Source of the DNA: Promineifilum sp019695075
Lineage (GTDB): Bacteria; Chloroflexota; Anaerolineae; Promineifilales; Promineifilaceae
Assembly: GCA_026129185.1 (NCBI GenBank)
Contig: JAHCIO010000022.1
Span: 1 to 64,000, forward strand
Reading direction: 5' to 3'
DNA: 64,000 bases
Shown here piece after piece: positions 29,634-39,504 of the stretch (the first letter of the stretch is position 1; every line of letters starts with the position of its first letter). Below the pieces are notes generated by a model. That model made no database searches and was not told where the DNA came from. It saw only the letters and a program-made list of their open reading frames with translations. The translations under genes were made by a program, and so were the position numbers.

Positions 29634-32336
29634 CTAGATCAGGCCCAGCTCAACGGCGCGGTTGACGGCCGCCCGGCGGCTGTTGACGTTGAGTTTGCTG
29701 TAGATGCTCTTGGTATGGGTGCGAAGCGTACTTAAGGCAATGACGAGTTCCTGGGCGATCTCCGGTCCCGAAAGCTCCGACTTGAACAGGTGGAGGATCT
29801 CCAGTTCGCGCTGGCTGAGCGGCTCATTCAGGGCGGATGAAGCCACAGGGGCGGGCGGCATCACTTCGCCCGCCGGGCCTGGATGCTCGCCGGCAAACGC
29901 CGACAGCAACCGGCGCGCGTAGTCGGGCATGATCCCCTGTTGGGCGGCTGCCTCAATCAGTTGGGCCAGGCCGGGGCCTCCGTCCAGAAAGACGCGCACA
30001 TAGCCCTCCGGCTCGGCCAGCATCAGCGCGCGTTCCAAATGCCAGAGAGCGGCCGGCAGTTCGCCCTGGGCCTGGTGGGCCAGCGCTTGCAGAACCAGGA
30101 TTTCGATGGCGCTGCCCATGCGGCCGCCGTCTTCCGCCGCCGGCCGAAGCCGCTCCAGCAATCCGCTCGCCTCGCGAATCGAACTCCCCGCCTCGTCGCT
30201 CCAGGCCTGAGCCAGTAGCAGCCGGGCCAGGGTGATGTGTTCGAATTCGCGCAGGTAGCTGAGATCGTCGCCGGCGGACAAGCCTTGCTCGCGCGCCCAG
30301 TTGCGGGCATCGCCGAGCCTTCCGGCCGCGATCCACAGCCGCGCCCGCATCGCCGTCACCGGACGGAAGTTGGGCGAGAAGTCGCCTTCATAGAGGCGTT
30401 CGGCCTCGTTGAGCAGGTCGAGCGCGCCGTCTAGCTCTCCCCTTGCGGCCCTTATCTGGGCCAGGACCACGCGGGAACGATAGGGGTTCTTCGGTAAGCC
30501 GTTCAGTTCGCCCAACGCCTGGCTTTTCAGGAGGCACTGCGTGGCGGCGTCCAGTTCGTTGTACTCGCGGTAAATGTCGCTCATGCCCACCAGCATGTCC
30601 GCCGCCCCGCGCAGGGGCGGGCCGCCGGGTTGTATCGCCAGTTGTAGGCTACGCTCGTAGTTGCCCAGCGCCTCGCGCAGGTGACCCTGCGTGATGCGAA
30701 TATCCGACAGGGTGAGCGCGCCGCCGATCACATCGGAGATGAACCCGGCCTTCTGCAAATGGGCCATGCCAGCGGCGAACATCCGATGCGCCGTCTCCAG
30801 ATCGCCGCTCGTCCAGGCAGCCAGCCCCGACAGCGCGGAAGCCGCGCCGTGGATGAAATGGTCGTCTTGCCGCGTGAGTTCAATCACCCGCCGGGCATGC
30901 TGCATCGTGGCGGCGACATCGCCGCGAATGAGGGCGATACCGGCGTGGTACATGGCCACCAGGCCCGGCAGGCGCTGAAAATCTTCTTCATCGGCGTACA
31001 CCGGTTGCCCGTCCACGTCCTCACCCAGCCACCGTTCGGCGTCCCGCAGGCGGGCCTCAACGCCTGCCAGTTGACCGTTCTGTAGGAACACGCCGACGCA
31101 ATGAACGCTGAGCATGGGCCGGTCTCGGAACAGTTCGTCGGGCAGGGCCTGGAACCAACTCAGCAGCGTGGCTTCCTGTCTGGTCTGGCGCATAGCCGGC
31201 AACGCCCGTTCGATCAGCGCCGCCGCGCGCTCAAAATCCCGGGCGGCCAGCGCGTGCCGGACTGCCTCCGGCGCTGAGCCGTCCCGTTCGTACCACTCGC
31301 TCGCGCGTCGGTGAAGGATGGGCAGTTGCTCGGGGCGCTCCGCTATCAAATGCGCGCGCAGAACATCGGCAAACAGATGGTGATAGCGGTACCAATGTCG
31401 CCGGTCATCCAGCGGGATCAGGAAAAAGTTGCCGCGTTGCAGGGCTTCCAACCGGTCTTTGCCGCCCGGCTGCTCCGTGACCGCGTCGCAAAGCGGGCCA
31501 TTCAAACGGTCGAGGATAGATGTCTGGAGTAAAAAGCTCCGAATCGCTTCCGGCCGGCTCTTCAGCACTTCCTCGACGAGATAATCGACAATGTAGCGAT
31601 GATCGCCGGTGAAAGCCTGGATGAATCCGCCGGTATCCCGGTTGTCCTTCATCGAAAGCGCGGCCAGCTGCAAACCGGCAATCCAGCCTTCCGTGCGGTT
31701 TTCCAACGCGGCGACCTCGTCGGCCGTGAGAGCCAGGCCCATCACCTGATTGAGGAATTCGGCCGCCTCGGCTGGGGTGAAGCGCAAGTCCGCGGCGCGT
31801 AGTTCGGTCAATTGGTCGCGGACGCGCAGCCGGGCCAACGGCAGATTGGGATCCTCGCGCGTGGTCATGGCCAGGTGCATTTGTGGCGGCAAGTGTTCCA
31901 GCAGGAAGCCCAGCGCCCTGTCAACAGCCGGGTTATCAACCAGGTGATAGTCGTCGAGGATGAGGATGAAGTCGTGCGGGACGGCCGCGATGTCGTTAAC
32001 CAGGCTCGTCAAGATCGCTTCGATGGGCAATGGCTGTGCGGTCTCTAGCACGGGCCGCGCCACCGCGCCAATACCCCCCGCGATCGTTTGCAGCGCGGCG
32101 ATGAGATACGTCAGAAAGCGAACGCTATCGCTCTCCGCTTCCTCCAGCGATAGCCAGGCGACCGATCGCCCGCAGACGGCAACCCATTCGCTGACCAGTG
32201 TCGTCTTGCCAAAGCCGGCCGGGGCCGAAATGAGGGTCAATTTGCGGTGCAGACGGGTATTCAGTTGGTCGATCAGGCGCGGACGGTGGACAATTCCGGG
32301 CCGGGATGGGGGAAGATAAAGTTTCGTGGCGATCAT
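29634..32336 (-). CDS. LuxR-family ATP-dependent regulator (MalT/LAL type)
   Basis: Large signal-transduction ATPase regulator of 900 aa. STAND NTPase domain: Walker A SAPAGFGKTTLVSEW (near residue 37) and Walker B DFILILDDYHL (near 125). TPR-like repeats fill about 350-800, and a C-terminal LuxR HTH ends the protein (LSQRELEILHLFKSELSGPE ... LRTHTKSIYSKLNVNSRR). Start ATG 32336 begins IATKLYLPPSRPG, the usual start of the family. It probably activates the operon 26065-29458. The DUF1905 gene is divergent, 57 bp away. Confidence 0.9.
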   Translation of the reverse strand: MIATKLYLPPSRPGIVHRPRLIDQLNTRLHRKLTLISAPAGFGKTTLVSEWVAVCGRSVAWLSLEEAESDSVRFLTYLIAALQTIAGGIGAVARPVLETAQPLPIEAILTSLVNDIAAVPHDFILILDDYHLVDNPAVDRALGFLLEHLPPQMHLAMTTREDPNLPLARLRVRDQLTELRAADLRFTPAEAAEFLNQVMGLALTADEVAALENRTEGWIAGLQLAALSMKDNRDTGGFIQAFTGDHRYIVDYLVEEVLKSRPEAIRSFLLQTSILDRLNGPLCDAVTEQPGGKDRLEALQRGNFFLIPLDDRRHWYRYHHLFADVLRAHLIAERPEQLPILHRRASEWYERDGSAPEAVRHALAARDFERAAALIERALPAMRQTRQEATLLSWFQALPDELFRDRPMLSVHCVGVFLQNGQLAGVEARLRDAERWLGEDVDGQPVYADEEDFQRLPGLVAMYHAGIALIRGDVAATMQHARRVIELTRQDDHFIHGAASALSGLAAWTSGDLETAHRMFAAGMAHLQKAGFISDVIGGALTLSDIRITQGHLREALGNYERSLQLAIQPGGPPLRGAADMLVGMSDIYREYNELDAATQCLLKSQALGELNGLPKNPYRSRVVLAQIRAARGELDGALDLLNEAERLYEGDFSPNFRPVTAMRARLWIAAGRLGDARNWAREQGLSAGDDLSYLREFEHITLARLLLAQAWSDEAGSSIREASGLLERLRPAAEDGGRMGSAIEILVLQALAHQAQGELPAALWHLERALMLAEPEGYVRVFLDGGPGLAQLIEAAAQQGIMPDYARRLLSAFAGEHPGPAGEVMPPAPVASSALNEPLSQRELEILHLFKSELSGPEIAQELVIALSTLRTHTKSIYSKLNVNSRRAAVNRAVELGLI

Positions 32337-32393
32337 TGGCGTCGGCACGAACGCATTATAGGAGACACGTGGGTCAATGAAAAGGACACAGGG

Positions 32394-32678
32394 ATGAACG
32401 TCGAATTTAGCGGCCCGATCTGGCACTGGCGCGGCCCGGCCCCCTTCTACTTCGTCACCGTCCCCGCCGATGAGAGCGACGCCCTGCGTGTGATCGCCGG
32501 CGTCGTCACCTATGGTTGGGGCATGATCCCGGCCACGGTCCATATTGGCCAAACCACCTGGAAGACCGCGCTATGGCCCAAGGACGGCGGCTATATCGTG
32601 CCCCTCAAGGACAGCGTGCGCAAGGCGGAGCGCCTCGCGGAAGGGGATGTCGTCACCATCCGGTTGGAGGTCGGTTAG
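32394..32678 (+). CDS. DUF1905 domain protein
   Basis: Protein of 94 aa: VEFSGPIWHWRGPAPFYFVT, then WGMIPATVHIGQTTWKTALW, then GYIVPLKDSVRKAERLAEGD is the complete DUF1905 β-barrel-like domain. Its function is not known. ATG 32394 is preferred; a longer in-frame start would overlap the LuxR gene. Followed by the endonuclease III gene 60 bp later. Confidence 0.88.
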   Translation: MNVEFSGPIWHWRGPAPFYFVTVPADESDALRVIAGVVTYGWGMIPATVHIGQTTWKTALWPKDGGYIVPLKDSVRKAERLAEGDVVTIRLEVG

Positions 32679-32738
32679 CGCCCCAGGCCACCCCGGCCCG
32701 TGTTGGCCGGCCAGGGACTTTGCGCTACGCTTCCGGTC

Positions 32739-33416
32739 ATGAGCGCCCCCACCCCCAAACAACCGCTGGACATCGACGAGGCCATGCGCCGGATCGAGGC
32801 CGCCGTGGCCCCCTACCCCAAGGCGGCCATGTTCGCACTGGCCGAGTTGGGCTACGCCACGCCGTTTGAGCAACTCGTCAGTTGCATCATCTCCATCCGC
32901 ACCCGCGACGAGCAGTCGTTGCCCCTCTCCCGCCGCCTGCTGGACGCCGCCCGCACGCCGGCGGCGATGGCCCAGTTGCCCGCGGACGAGATCGACCGGC
33001 TCATCTCGCCCAGCACCTTCCACGAGCGCAAAGCCCAGCAAATCCGCGCCATCGCCCGGCGCATCGTCGAGGAGTTCGATGGCGAGCTACCTTGCGACGA
33101 AGCAGTGCTCCTGTCGTTCGCCGGCGTCGGCGTCAAGTGCGCCCACCTGACGCTGGCCGTGGGCTGCGGGCAGCCGTGGATCAGCGTCGATATCCACGTG
33201 CATCGGGTCACCAATCGCTGGGGCTACGTGGCCGCGCCGACGCCGGAGCAGACGATGGTCGCGCTGGAAGGCATCTTGCCCAAGGAGTACTGGATCGACA
33301 TCAACCGGCTGCTTGTCCCTTTCGGCAAGCACATCTGCACCGGCGACCTGCCACGCTGCTCCACCTGCCCGGTGCTGGCGATGTGCCAGCAGGTGGGGGT
33401 GGAGCGGCATCGGTGA
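32739..33416 (+). CDS. nth: Endonuclease III-family DNA glycosylase/lyase
   Basis: Base-excision repair enzyme of 225 aa for oxidised pyrimidines. HhH motif LLSFAGVGVKCAHLTLAV contains the catalytic Lys, SVDIHVHRVTNRWG the catalytic Asp, and four Cys (CTGDLPRCSTCPVLAMC) bind the [4Fe-4S] cluster. Length matches E. coli Nth (211 aa) plus a short N-terminal extension. Start ATG 32739; a TTG start at 32700 is less likely. Convergent with the DUF6062-like gene. Confidence 0.9.
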   Translation: MSAPTPKQPLDIDEAMRRIEAAVAPYPKAAMFALAELGYATPFEQLVSCIISIRTRDEQSLPLSRRLLDAARTPAAMAQLPADEIDRLISPSTFHERKAQQIRAIARRIVEEFDGELPCDEAVLLSFAGVGVKCAHLTLAVGCGQPWISVDIHVHRVTNRWGYVAAPTPEQTMVALEGILPKEYWIDINRLLVPFGKHICTGDLPRCSTCPVLAMCQQVGVERHR

Positions 33417-33495
33417 GGTATAGCAGCCACCGGCCCCCATGCGCGCCCAATACGCTCGCGCAGGGCCTCGCCGGCATCGACGAACGTCAGCGCGC

Positions 33496-34242
33496 TCACG
33501 CCCCCTCGGTCAAATGGCCCGGCAGCTGCCCCGAGACGGCCGAAAGCGCTCGCTGCCAGGCGTCCCGCTCCGCGCCGAACTTCTCGTGCTGGAAGCGATA
33601 GTCGCTCTTGCGCAGGAACTCCTCCAGTTCGCCGTTCAGCCGCTGCCAGTGGCCGCGCTGGGCGGCCACGAGCGTCGTCAGGGCCGGGCCGGGCAGGCCG
33701 CGGGCCACTACGGCGCGGAAATGGGGCAGGCATAGGCCGTCGGAGGCGGCGTAGGCCTCGGCCAGGGGGCTACCCGGCGTGGCCTGTTGCAGCAGCGTGT
33801 CGATGTAGTGCGCGGCGAAGGTCGCCTCGTGGACGCAGATGGGGCACGGCGCATCCGGGGCCAGTGCGTCGGCCAGGCGCGTCGCCGCCGGGTGTGACCC
33901 GCCAACGCCTCCGGCGCGCAGCAACGCCCGCAACCGGCTGGATGACTCGGCCTCGATGCCGCTGTCGGCCAACACCCGCAGCAGTACCTTAATGACCCCC
34001 TGCATCATCGTCGCCGCGCCCAGCGCGCCGCCGGTGCGCACCAGCAGCGCCGCGTGGCGGCGACAGAAGCCGCGGGCGGCGTTCAGTTCCTCGCGCACGC
34101 CGACGTCGTTGACCGACTCGAACAGGATGGCGTCGACCAGGCGGTCGGCCGTCTCATCCAGCAGCCGGCAGAAGGCGCAGCCCGGTTGCGCCAGCGCGAC
34201 CAGCATCTCATCCAGGTAGGGGATTCGCGTCGTCTCGGCCAT
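33496..34242 (-). CDS. DUF6062-like Cys-rich protein
   Basis: Mostly helical protein of 248 aa with four Cys motifs: CAFCRLLDETA (near residue 20), GFCRRHAALLV (about 60), CPICVHEATFA (about 135) and CLPHFRAVV (about 170). The C-H pairs suggest two metal- or cofactor-binding sites. The pattern matches the DUF6062-type family common in Chloroflexota and Firmicutes; function unknown. Start ATG 34242 with GGAAGCAAC upstream. Divergent from the AI-2E-family gene at 34346. Confidence 0.72.
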   Translation of the reverse strand: MAETTRIPYLDEMLVALAQPGCAFCRLLDETADRLVDAILFESVNDVGVREELNAARGFCRRHAALLVRTGGALGAATMMQGVIKVLLRVLADSGIEAESSSRLRALLRAGGVGGSHPAATRLADALAPDAPCPICVHEATFAAHYIDTLLQQATPGSPLAEAYAASDGLCLPHFRAVVARGLPGPALTTLVAAQRGHWQRLNGELEEFLRKSDYRFQHEKFGAERDAWQRALSAVSGQLPGHLTEGA

Positions 34243-34345
34243 GTTGCTTCCTCCAGAGTGGGCGAATTCACTGCCCAGGATGATAGCATGATGTAGAATT
34301 CCCGCTTGGGTCATTGCTCAATCACAGCGCAACGAGGGTCGTCTC

Positions 34346-35479
34346 ATGGTCGAACAGTCAAAGCCCTTCATCTATCTGCTCGTCGGCCTGGCCAGCATCT
34401 TCATCATCATCAGCGGCGTTCAGAATCTGGCTTTCATCCTGAACCCGATCCTGCTGTCGCTGGTCATCACCATCGCCCTCATCCCCGTGCCCGGCTGGTT
34501 TGCCCGGCGCGGCGTGCCTGGCTGGCTGTCGCTGGTGCTGACCTTTGTCATTGTCCTGGGGTTCATCGGGCTGGTGTTGCTGCTGGTCTTCTTCGGGCTG
34601 GCCCGGTTGGCCGAGGTGCTGCCGAGCTTGCAGACAAGCGTCGCCGCCAATGGCGACGAACTCATTAACGTACCCAACACCATCCTCGGTTATCGCCTGG
34701 ACGAGATCCGCGAGGCAGCGACAGCTTTCCTGACCAGTGAACGGCTGACCGGGCTGGCCACACGCTCCCTGAGTGTTCTATTCACCACCGTTTCGCAGGC
34801 GTTCCTGGTCATGCTCATCTTCGCCTTCATGCTCAGCGCGGCGCTGTCGCTGCCCAGCAGCGCCCGCCTGGGTCTGACCGCCGAAAGCCCCCTGGTTCAG
34901 CAGGCCGCCGCGCTGACGGAAAACGTGCGTCGCTACGTCACCCTGACGACCAGCCTGAATCTGGTGGCGGCCATCGGCAACACGATCCTGCTGCTGCTTC
35001 TGGGCGTCGGCCCGGCCGTCCTCTGGGGCTTGCTCTCCTGGTTTATGGGCTACATCCCCGCCGTCGGCTTCTGGGTGGCCATGTTGCCGCCGCTGGCGCT
35101 GGCTTTCGTCGAGCACGGTTTCACCGGCGCGCTCGTCGTCTTCATCGGCTACACGCTCATCAACGGCACGGTCGAGAACCTCGTCAAGCCGCGGCGTATG
35201 GGCCGGGGGCTGAAGATCTCGCCCGTCGTCGTCGTCATCTCGCTGTTCATCTGGGGTTGGCTGCTGGGCATCGTCGGGGCCATCCTCTCGACGCCGCTGA
35301 CACTGCTCATCCTCAGCGTGCTGGAGTTGTTCGAGGGCACGCGCTGGATCGCCATGCTGCTGCGCACCACAGGCACGGGCGAAGAGAGCGCCGTTCGGGA
35401 GCACGAAGAGGCGCTCGGCCGCGTGCGCGGCCTGTGGGATCGCGGCGTCACCGCCGTGCGCAACGCGACCCGGCTGTAA
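34346..35479 (+). CDS. AI-2E family transporter
   Basis: Membrane protein of 377 aa of the AI-2E (TqsA/YdiK/PerM) family with about eight membrane helices. Family motifs include PILLSLVITIALIPVPGWFA near the start and LVKPRRMGRGLKISPVVVVI near residue 280. Members export autoinducer-2 or act as Na+/H+ antiporters, so the substrate is uncertain. Convergent with two more members on the other strand. Confidence 0.88.
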   Translation: MVEQSKPFIYLLVGLASIFIIISGVQNLAFILNPILLSLVITIALIPVPGWFARRGVPGWLSLVLTFVIVLGFIGLVLLLVFFGLARLAEVLPSLQTSVAANGDELINVPNTILGYRLDEIREAATAFLTSERLTGLATRSLSVLFTTVSQAFLVMLIFAFMLSAALSLPSSARLGLTAESPLVQQAAALTENVRRYVTLTTSLNLVAAIGNTILLLLLGVGPAVLWGLLSWFMGYIPAVGFWVAMLPPLALAFVEHGFTGALVVFIGYTLINGTVENLVKPRRMGRGLKISPVVVVISLFIWGWLLGIVGAILSTPLTLLILSVLELFEGTRWIAMLLRTTGTGEESAVREHEEALGRVRGLWDRGVTAVRNATRL

Positions 35480-35499
35480 CCCCCCTGCCGGGCGCGCGG

Positions 35500-36681
35500 C
35501 TACTCGGTCAGCTCGCGCGTCTGCGCCACCAGGCTTTCCAGCCGCTGCAACAGGCTGCCCAATTCCGGAGCCGGTTCGCTGCCCGTCTCCCGCTGGCCGT
35601 TGTACGTGGCGTAGGCCACGTCCAGCCGCTTCTCCAGCGCCGTCAGCGCCGGCGTGTCCTCAGGTTGCCGCTGCATGATGCGCATGGCATGCCCGGCGAA
35701 GACCTGCAGGGCGACGGCCAGCGGCGGGGCAATGACAAAGCCGATCAAGCCATAGGCGTCTACCAAGATCAACACCATGATCACGATCAGCAGGCCGCTG
35801 AAACGATTGCGCTGGAAAAAGCGCGGCTCAACGACGAACTCCAGAAAGGCCAGCACGGCCGCCGTCAACAGCACAGCGAATAAGGCCGTCTGCACCTGGC
35901 CGTTCGTGGCCATCCCGGCCAAAAAGGCCACCGCCGCGGCAAAGACAAAGCCGGCCATCGGGATCAGCCAGAACAACCCGGCCAACAGCGCCGCCAGCAG
36001 CGGGTAATCGAGCCGCAATAGATAGAAACCGAGCGCCAGCAACACCACGGCCAGCAGCCCTTGCACCAGTTCGCTGCGCAGATAGTTGCCAATGCTGGTC
36101 TCGGTCGTCTGCCAGATGCCGCGCGCCTGCATGCGCCGCTCGGCCGGCAGCAGCGATAGCCACAGCCGCTCGAAGTGCTGCCGGTCGGTGCTCCAGTAGA
36201 GGCTCAGCACGATGATGATCAGCAGCGACGCGGCCACGGTGACGACATTCTGCCCCACGCCAAAGACCAGCCGCAAGATCGACAGCCCCGACGGCCCGGC
36301 CATCGCCTCCGGCAGTTGATCCGGCGGCGGCAACCGCTGGACAATGGCCTGCTGGATGCCGCTGCCGCCCGACCAACTACGATAGGTGAAGTCGTAGAGC
36401 ATCACCAGATAGTTGCTCAGCTTCTGAAGCTCGTCCATGAGATGGCCACCCAGCAGGTAGATCGCCAGCCCGACGAAGGCGAACAGCCCCAGATAGACCA
36501 ACAGCCACGACAGCGACACCGGCAGCCCACGCGACTTCAGGAAATCGGCGCTCGGCCGCAGCGCCGCGGCCAGCATCAGCGACAACAGCAGCAGGATCAG
36601 CACGCTGCGGAATTGCCACAGCAAAATGAGCACGGCCACCGTGACGGCAATGACCAGGACATAGTACGCCAACCGTTTCAT
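35500..36681 (-). CDS. AI-2E family transporter
   Basis: Membrane protein of 393 aa of the AI-2E family: two N-terminal helices, a large extracytoplasmic loop (about 80-140), then the helical core with LLAALLAGLFWLIPMAGFVF and VVEPRFFQRNRFSGLLIVIM. Starts with ATG overlapping the stop of the upstream paralogue (ATGA), so the two are coupled and may form a hetero-oligomer. Substrate unknown. Confidence 0.87.
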   Translation of the reverse strand: MKRLAYYVLVIAVTVAVLILLWQFRSVLILLLLSLMLAAALRPSADFLKSRGLPVSLSWLLVYLGLFAFVGLAIYLLGGHLMDELQKLSNYLVMLYDFTYRSWSGGSGIQQAIVQRLPPPDQLPEAMAGPSGLSILRLVFGVGQNVVTVAASLLIIIVLSLYWSTDRQHFERLWLSLLPAERRMQARGIWQTTETSIGNYLRSELVQGLLAVVLLALGFYLLRLDYPLLAALLAGLFWLIPMAGFVFAAAVAFLAGMATNGQVQTALFAVLLTAAVLAFLEFVVEPRFFQRNRFSGLLIVIMVLILVDAYGLIGFVIAPPLAVALQVFAGHAMRIMQRQPEDTPALTALEKRLDVAYATYNGQRETGSEPAPELGSLLQRLESLVAQTRELTE

Positions 36682-37970
36682 GATGCCTCCGCGCCGTTGC
36701 GAGACTGGCTCAGCAACTTGTCCAGGTCAAGGGCAATGGTCTCGATGACGTCCTCCAGATGTTGGCCCGATCCCGCATCGGCCGGCGCGCTTTCGCGCTG
36801 GCGCAAGACCTTGCGGATGTCCTCCACCAGCTCCATTGTCTGATAGCGCAGCAGGCCGACGCGGTCGCGTTCGCCCGTCGGCTCAGTCTGTGGCGTCGTG
36901 CTGAGCAGGAAGCGCTCCAGCAGCATCTGAATGATGGCCGTCAGCGGCAGGGCGATGAGCGCGCCGAGAATGCCGAAGAGCGTGCCGAAGGCGGTCATGG
37001 CCACCAGCGTCACCAGTGGGCGCATGCCCAGCGTCCGCTTCATCACCCGCGGGCCGAAGACGTTGGCCTCCAACTGGTGGATGACCAGCGACACAATCAG
37101 CACCCAGACAGCTTTCGACGGGGCAATCGACAGGGCGATGATGATCGACGGCACCGCGCCGATCAGCGGGCCGACGACAGGGATGAACTCCATCAGGGCG
37201 ATAATCAGGGCCAGGACGATGGCATAGGGGATGCCGATGATCCAGTAGGCGATCAGCGACAACGTGCCGATGATACCGCTGACCACCACCTGCCCGGCGA
37301 CATAGCCGCCCACGCGGCCCTCGATCTCAGTGATGAGGTCGCGCGCCGGGTCGCGGCGATTGAGCGGCAGCAGAGAGATGCCCACGCGCTTGATGCGGTC
37401 GGACTCAACCGTCCAGAAGAAGGCCACAAAGAAGATCGCCGCCGTCTTGTAGATGCCGCCGGCCACGGTTCCCAACGTCACCCACACTTGCGCGAACGGC
37501 GATTCGACCACTTCCACGCCCTGGCCCTCTACCGGCGCGGCGGACACATCGGCCGGCAAGCCGAATTGGGGCGGGATGACCTCGGCCAGCCGGCGCAGCA
37601 GCAGGTTCGACGACTGGCCCAGCCGCTCGACAAAGCGGCTATAGGCCTCGCCCAGTTGCGCGCCGATGTTGGCCGCCTGGTCGGCAATCAGCGGCACGCC
37701 AAAGCGCAGGAAGAGGATGACAATCAGCGCCAGCACGCCAAACAGCAGCAGCACCGCTGCCCCCGCCGGCAATCCCCGCCGCTGTAGCCAGTTGACGACC
37801 GGCTGCAGGGCGGTGCTGATGATGACGCCGGCGATCAGGATGAGGATGACCTGGTGGAAACGAAAGGCCAGCCAGATCGACAGGGCAACCAACCCGACGA
37901 CCAGCGTGGCCGTCACCAGTTGCCGGACCGAGAGTTCGGGCAACTCCAGCGCGGGGCGATGGTCTAGCAT
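36678..37970 (-). CDS. AI-2E family transporter
   Basis: Membrane protein of 430 aa of the AI-2E family: IALMEFIPVVGPLIGAVPS and HQLEANVFGPRVMKRTLGMR are characteristic of the conserved core. The C-terminal 80 residues are a charged cytoplasmic tail (RYQTMELVEDIRKVLRQRES). It is the first of two coupled paralogues on this strand. ATG at 37970. Confidence 0.87.
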   Translation of the reverse strand: MLDHRPALELPELSVRQLVTATLVVGLVALSIWLAFRFHQVILILIAGVIISTALQPVVNWLQRRGLPAGAAVLLLFGVLALIVILFLRFGVPLIADQAANIGAQLGEAYSRFVERLGQSSNLLLRRLAEVIPPQFGLPADVSAAPVEGQGVEVVESPFAQVWVTLGTVAGGIYKTAAIFFVAFFWTVESDRIKRVGISLLPLNRRDPARDLITEIEGRVGGYVAGQVVVSGIIGTLSLIAYWIIGIPYAIVLALIIALMEFIPVVGPLIGAVPSIIIALSIAPSKAVWVLIVSLVIHQLEANVFGPRVMKRTLGMRPLVTLVAMTAFGTLFGILGALIALPLTAIIQMLLERFLLSTTPQTEPTGERDRVGLLRYQTMELVEDIRKVLRQRESAPADAGSGQHLEDVIETIALDLDKLLSQSRNGAEAS

Positions 37971-38001
37971 AGGTCATACTCCGGCAAGTACGCCTGCGCG
38001 A

Positions 38002-39504
38002 CTACTGGCGAGCCATGAGACGGCTCAGCCGCCACCAGTCGAGCAGGAAGAAGACCAGGGCGAATAGGAACAACGCGCCCAACAATATCATACTCGGCAT
38101 TTGCCCACGCAACATCACCGCTTGCAGCAAATTGATGCCATAGGTCACCGGCAGCGCCCAGGAGACCGCGCGCACCGGCTCCCACAACCGGTAGAGGGCC
38201 AAAAAGAAGCCGCTGAAAAAGATACTGGCCAACAGCAGCAGCATCGCGTATTGGATGGCCTGGCTGTCGGTGCGGGCCAACAGCGACAGGAAGAAGCCCA
38301 GGCTGAGCGAGGCGCACAGCAGCGCCAGGACGACCAGGGCATAGTAGCCCCAATTGCCCAGCATCGGCACGCCCAGACCAAAGACCACCAGCGCGGTCAG
38401 GATCGCCCCGATGACCGCCGTCAGAATCAGATAGCCGATGAACTTGCCGACGAGCGCCTGGAAGGCCGACACGGGCGAGGCGCGGAATAGCTCCAGCGGC
38501 CCGTCCTGGCGTTCGCGGACAATCGACAGGCCGGTCAGCGTCACAGCGATGTGCTGCAACAGCAGGGCGATGACTGCCGGCACGAAGAAGTCGGTCGGCC
38601 CCAGGCTGACGTCGGTAATACTGAGCGTCTCGCTGCGGAAGGGCGACACCAACACCTGTGAATCGATACCCGCGTAGCGGCCCAGGACGGCGTCCATCTC
38701 AGCCAGGTCGGATTCGATGGTCGCGGCCGTGGCGGCGCGCTCGCCAATCGGCGTGCTCTCATCGCGCAGCGCCGTCGAAGCCGCTTGCAACGCTTGCAGT
38801 TGCGTCTGCAACGTCTCCGCCCCCAGCGTCGTCTCCACGCCCCCCAGCAGAGCCAGCCCGGAGCCGGCAGCCACCGCCAGCAGGCTCAATTCGTTATCCA
38901 GGCTCTCGGCCGCCGTGCCCGCGGCAGCTTCGTCGCCGGCCTCCAGGGCCACGCGGGTCGCCGCGGCCGTCTCGCGCGCCGCGGCGACGCGCTGCTGGAG
39001 CGTCGCCGCCTCGGCCTTGCCCTGGTCGGCGGCCGTCAGCAACACCTGGCGGTTGATCTCCTCAATGTAGTTGCGCCCCAGAATCTCGATGTAGGTCTGC
39101 TCGAAGGGGTCGATCTCGTAGTGGTACATCTGGAACGTCGCCTGCTCGTTGTTGTCGATCTGCGCCGCCGGGTCGGGCGGGACGACGACGACGAGATCGA
39201 CCTGCTGCTGGCGCAATTCCCAGTCGGCCTCGGCTGCGTCGGGGATGATGCCGCGGGAGTCGATCTGCCGGCCCAATCGCGTCGAGTAATCTTCGACGAA
39301 CGGCCGCATCGGGCTGTCGTCGGGCACGACGAACAACGTGCGCAGCGTCCGCGCCTCGTCGCGGTAGCCGACGCCGAAGAGCAGCAAGATGAGGAACGGC
39401 CCCAGAATGAGCGAAGCCACCAGCCGCGGTTGGCGCAGGACGTTGACGATCTCCTTGCGGACGAAGGCCAGAATACGAATGATGTATTGCGCCAGACTAC
39501 GCAT
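38002..39504 (-). CDS. ABC-2 type transporter permease
   Basis: Permease of 500 aa. One N-terminal helix (about 25-45), a long extracytoplasmic region (about 50-300) with a coiled-coil stretch (ATLQQRVAAARETAAATRVA), then five helices with GPTDFFVPAVIALLLQHIAV and RERQDGPLELFRASPVSAFQ, typical of YhgE/Pip- or DrrB/NatB-like exporters. It overlaps the ATPase gene by 8 bp, so together they form one exporter for an unknown substrate such as a drug or lipid. Confidence 0.86.
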   Translation of the reverse strand: MRSLAQYIIRILAFVRKEIVNVLRQPRLVASLILGPFLILLLFGVGYRDEARTLRTLFVVPDDSPMRPFVEDYSTRLGRQIDSRGIIPDAAEADWELRQQQVDLVVVVPPDPAAQIDNNEQATFQMYHYEIDPFEQTYIEILGRNYIEEINRQVLLTAADQGKAEAATLQQRVAAARETAAATRVALEAGDEAAAGTAAESLDNELSLLAVAAGSGLALLGGVETTLGAETLQTQLQALQAASTALRDESTPIGERAATAATIESDLAEMDAVLGRYAGIDSQVLVSPFRSETLSITDVSLGPTDFFVPAVIALLLQHIAVTLTGLSIVRERQDGPLELFRASPVSAFQALVGKFIGYLILTAVIGAILTALVVFGLGVPMLGNWGYYALVVLALLCASLSLGFFLSLLARTDSQAIQYAMLLLLASIFFSGFFLALYRLWEPVRAVSWALPVTYGINLLQAVMLRGQMPSMILLGALFLFALVFFLLDWWRLSRLMARQ

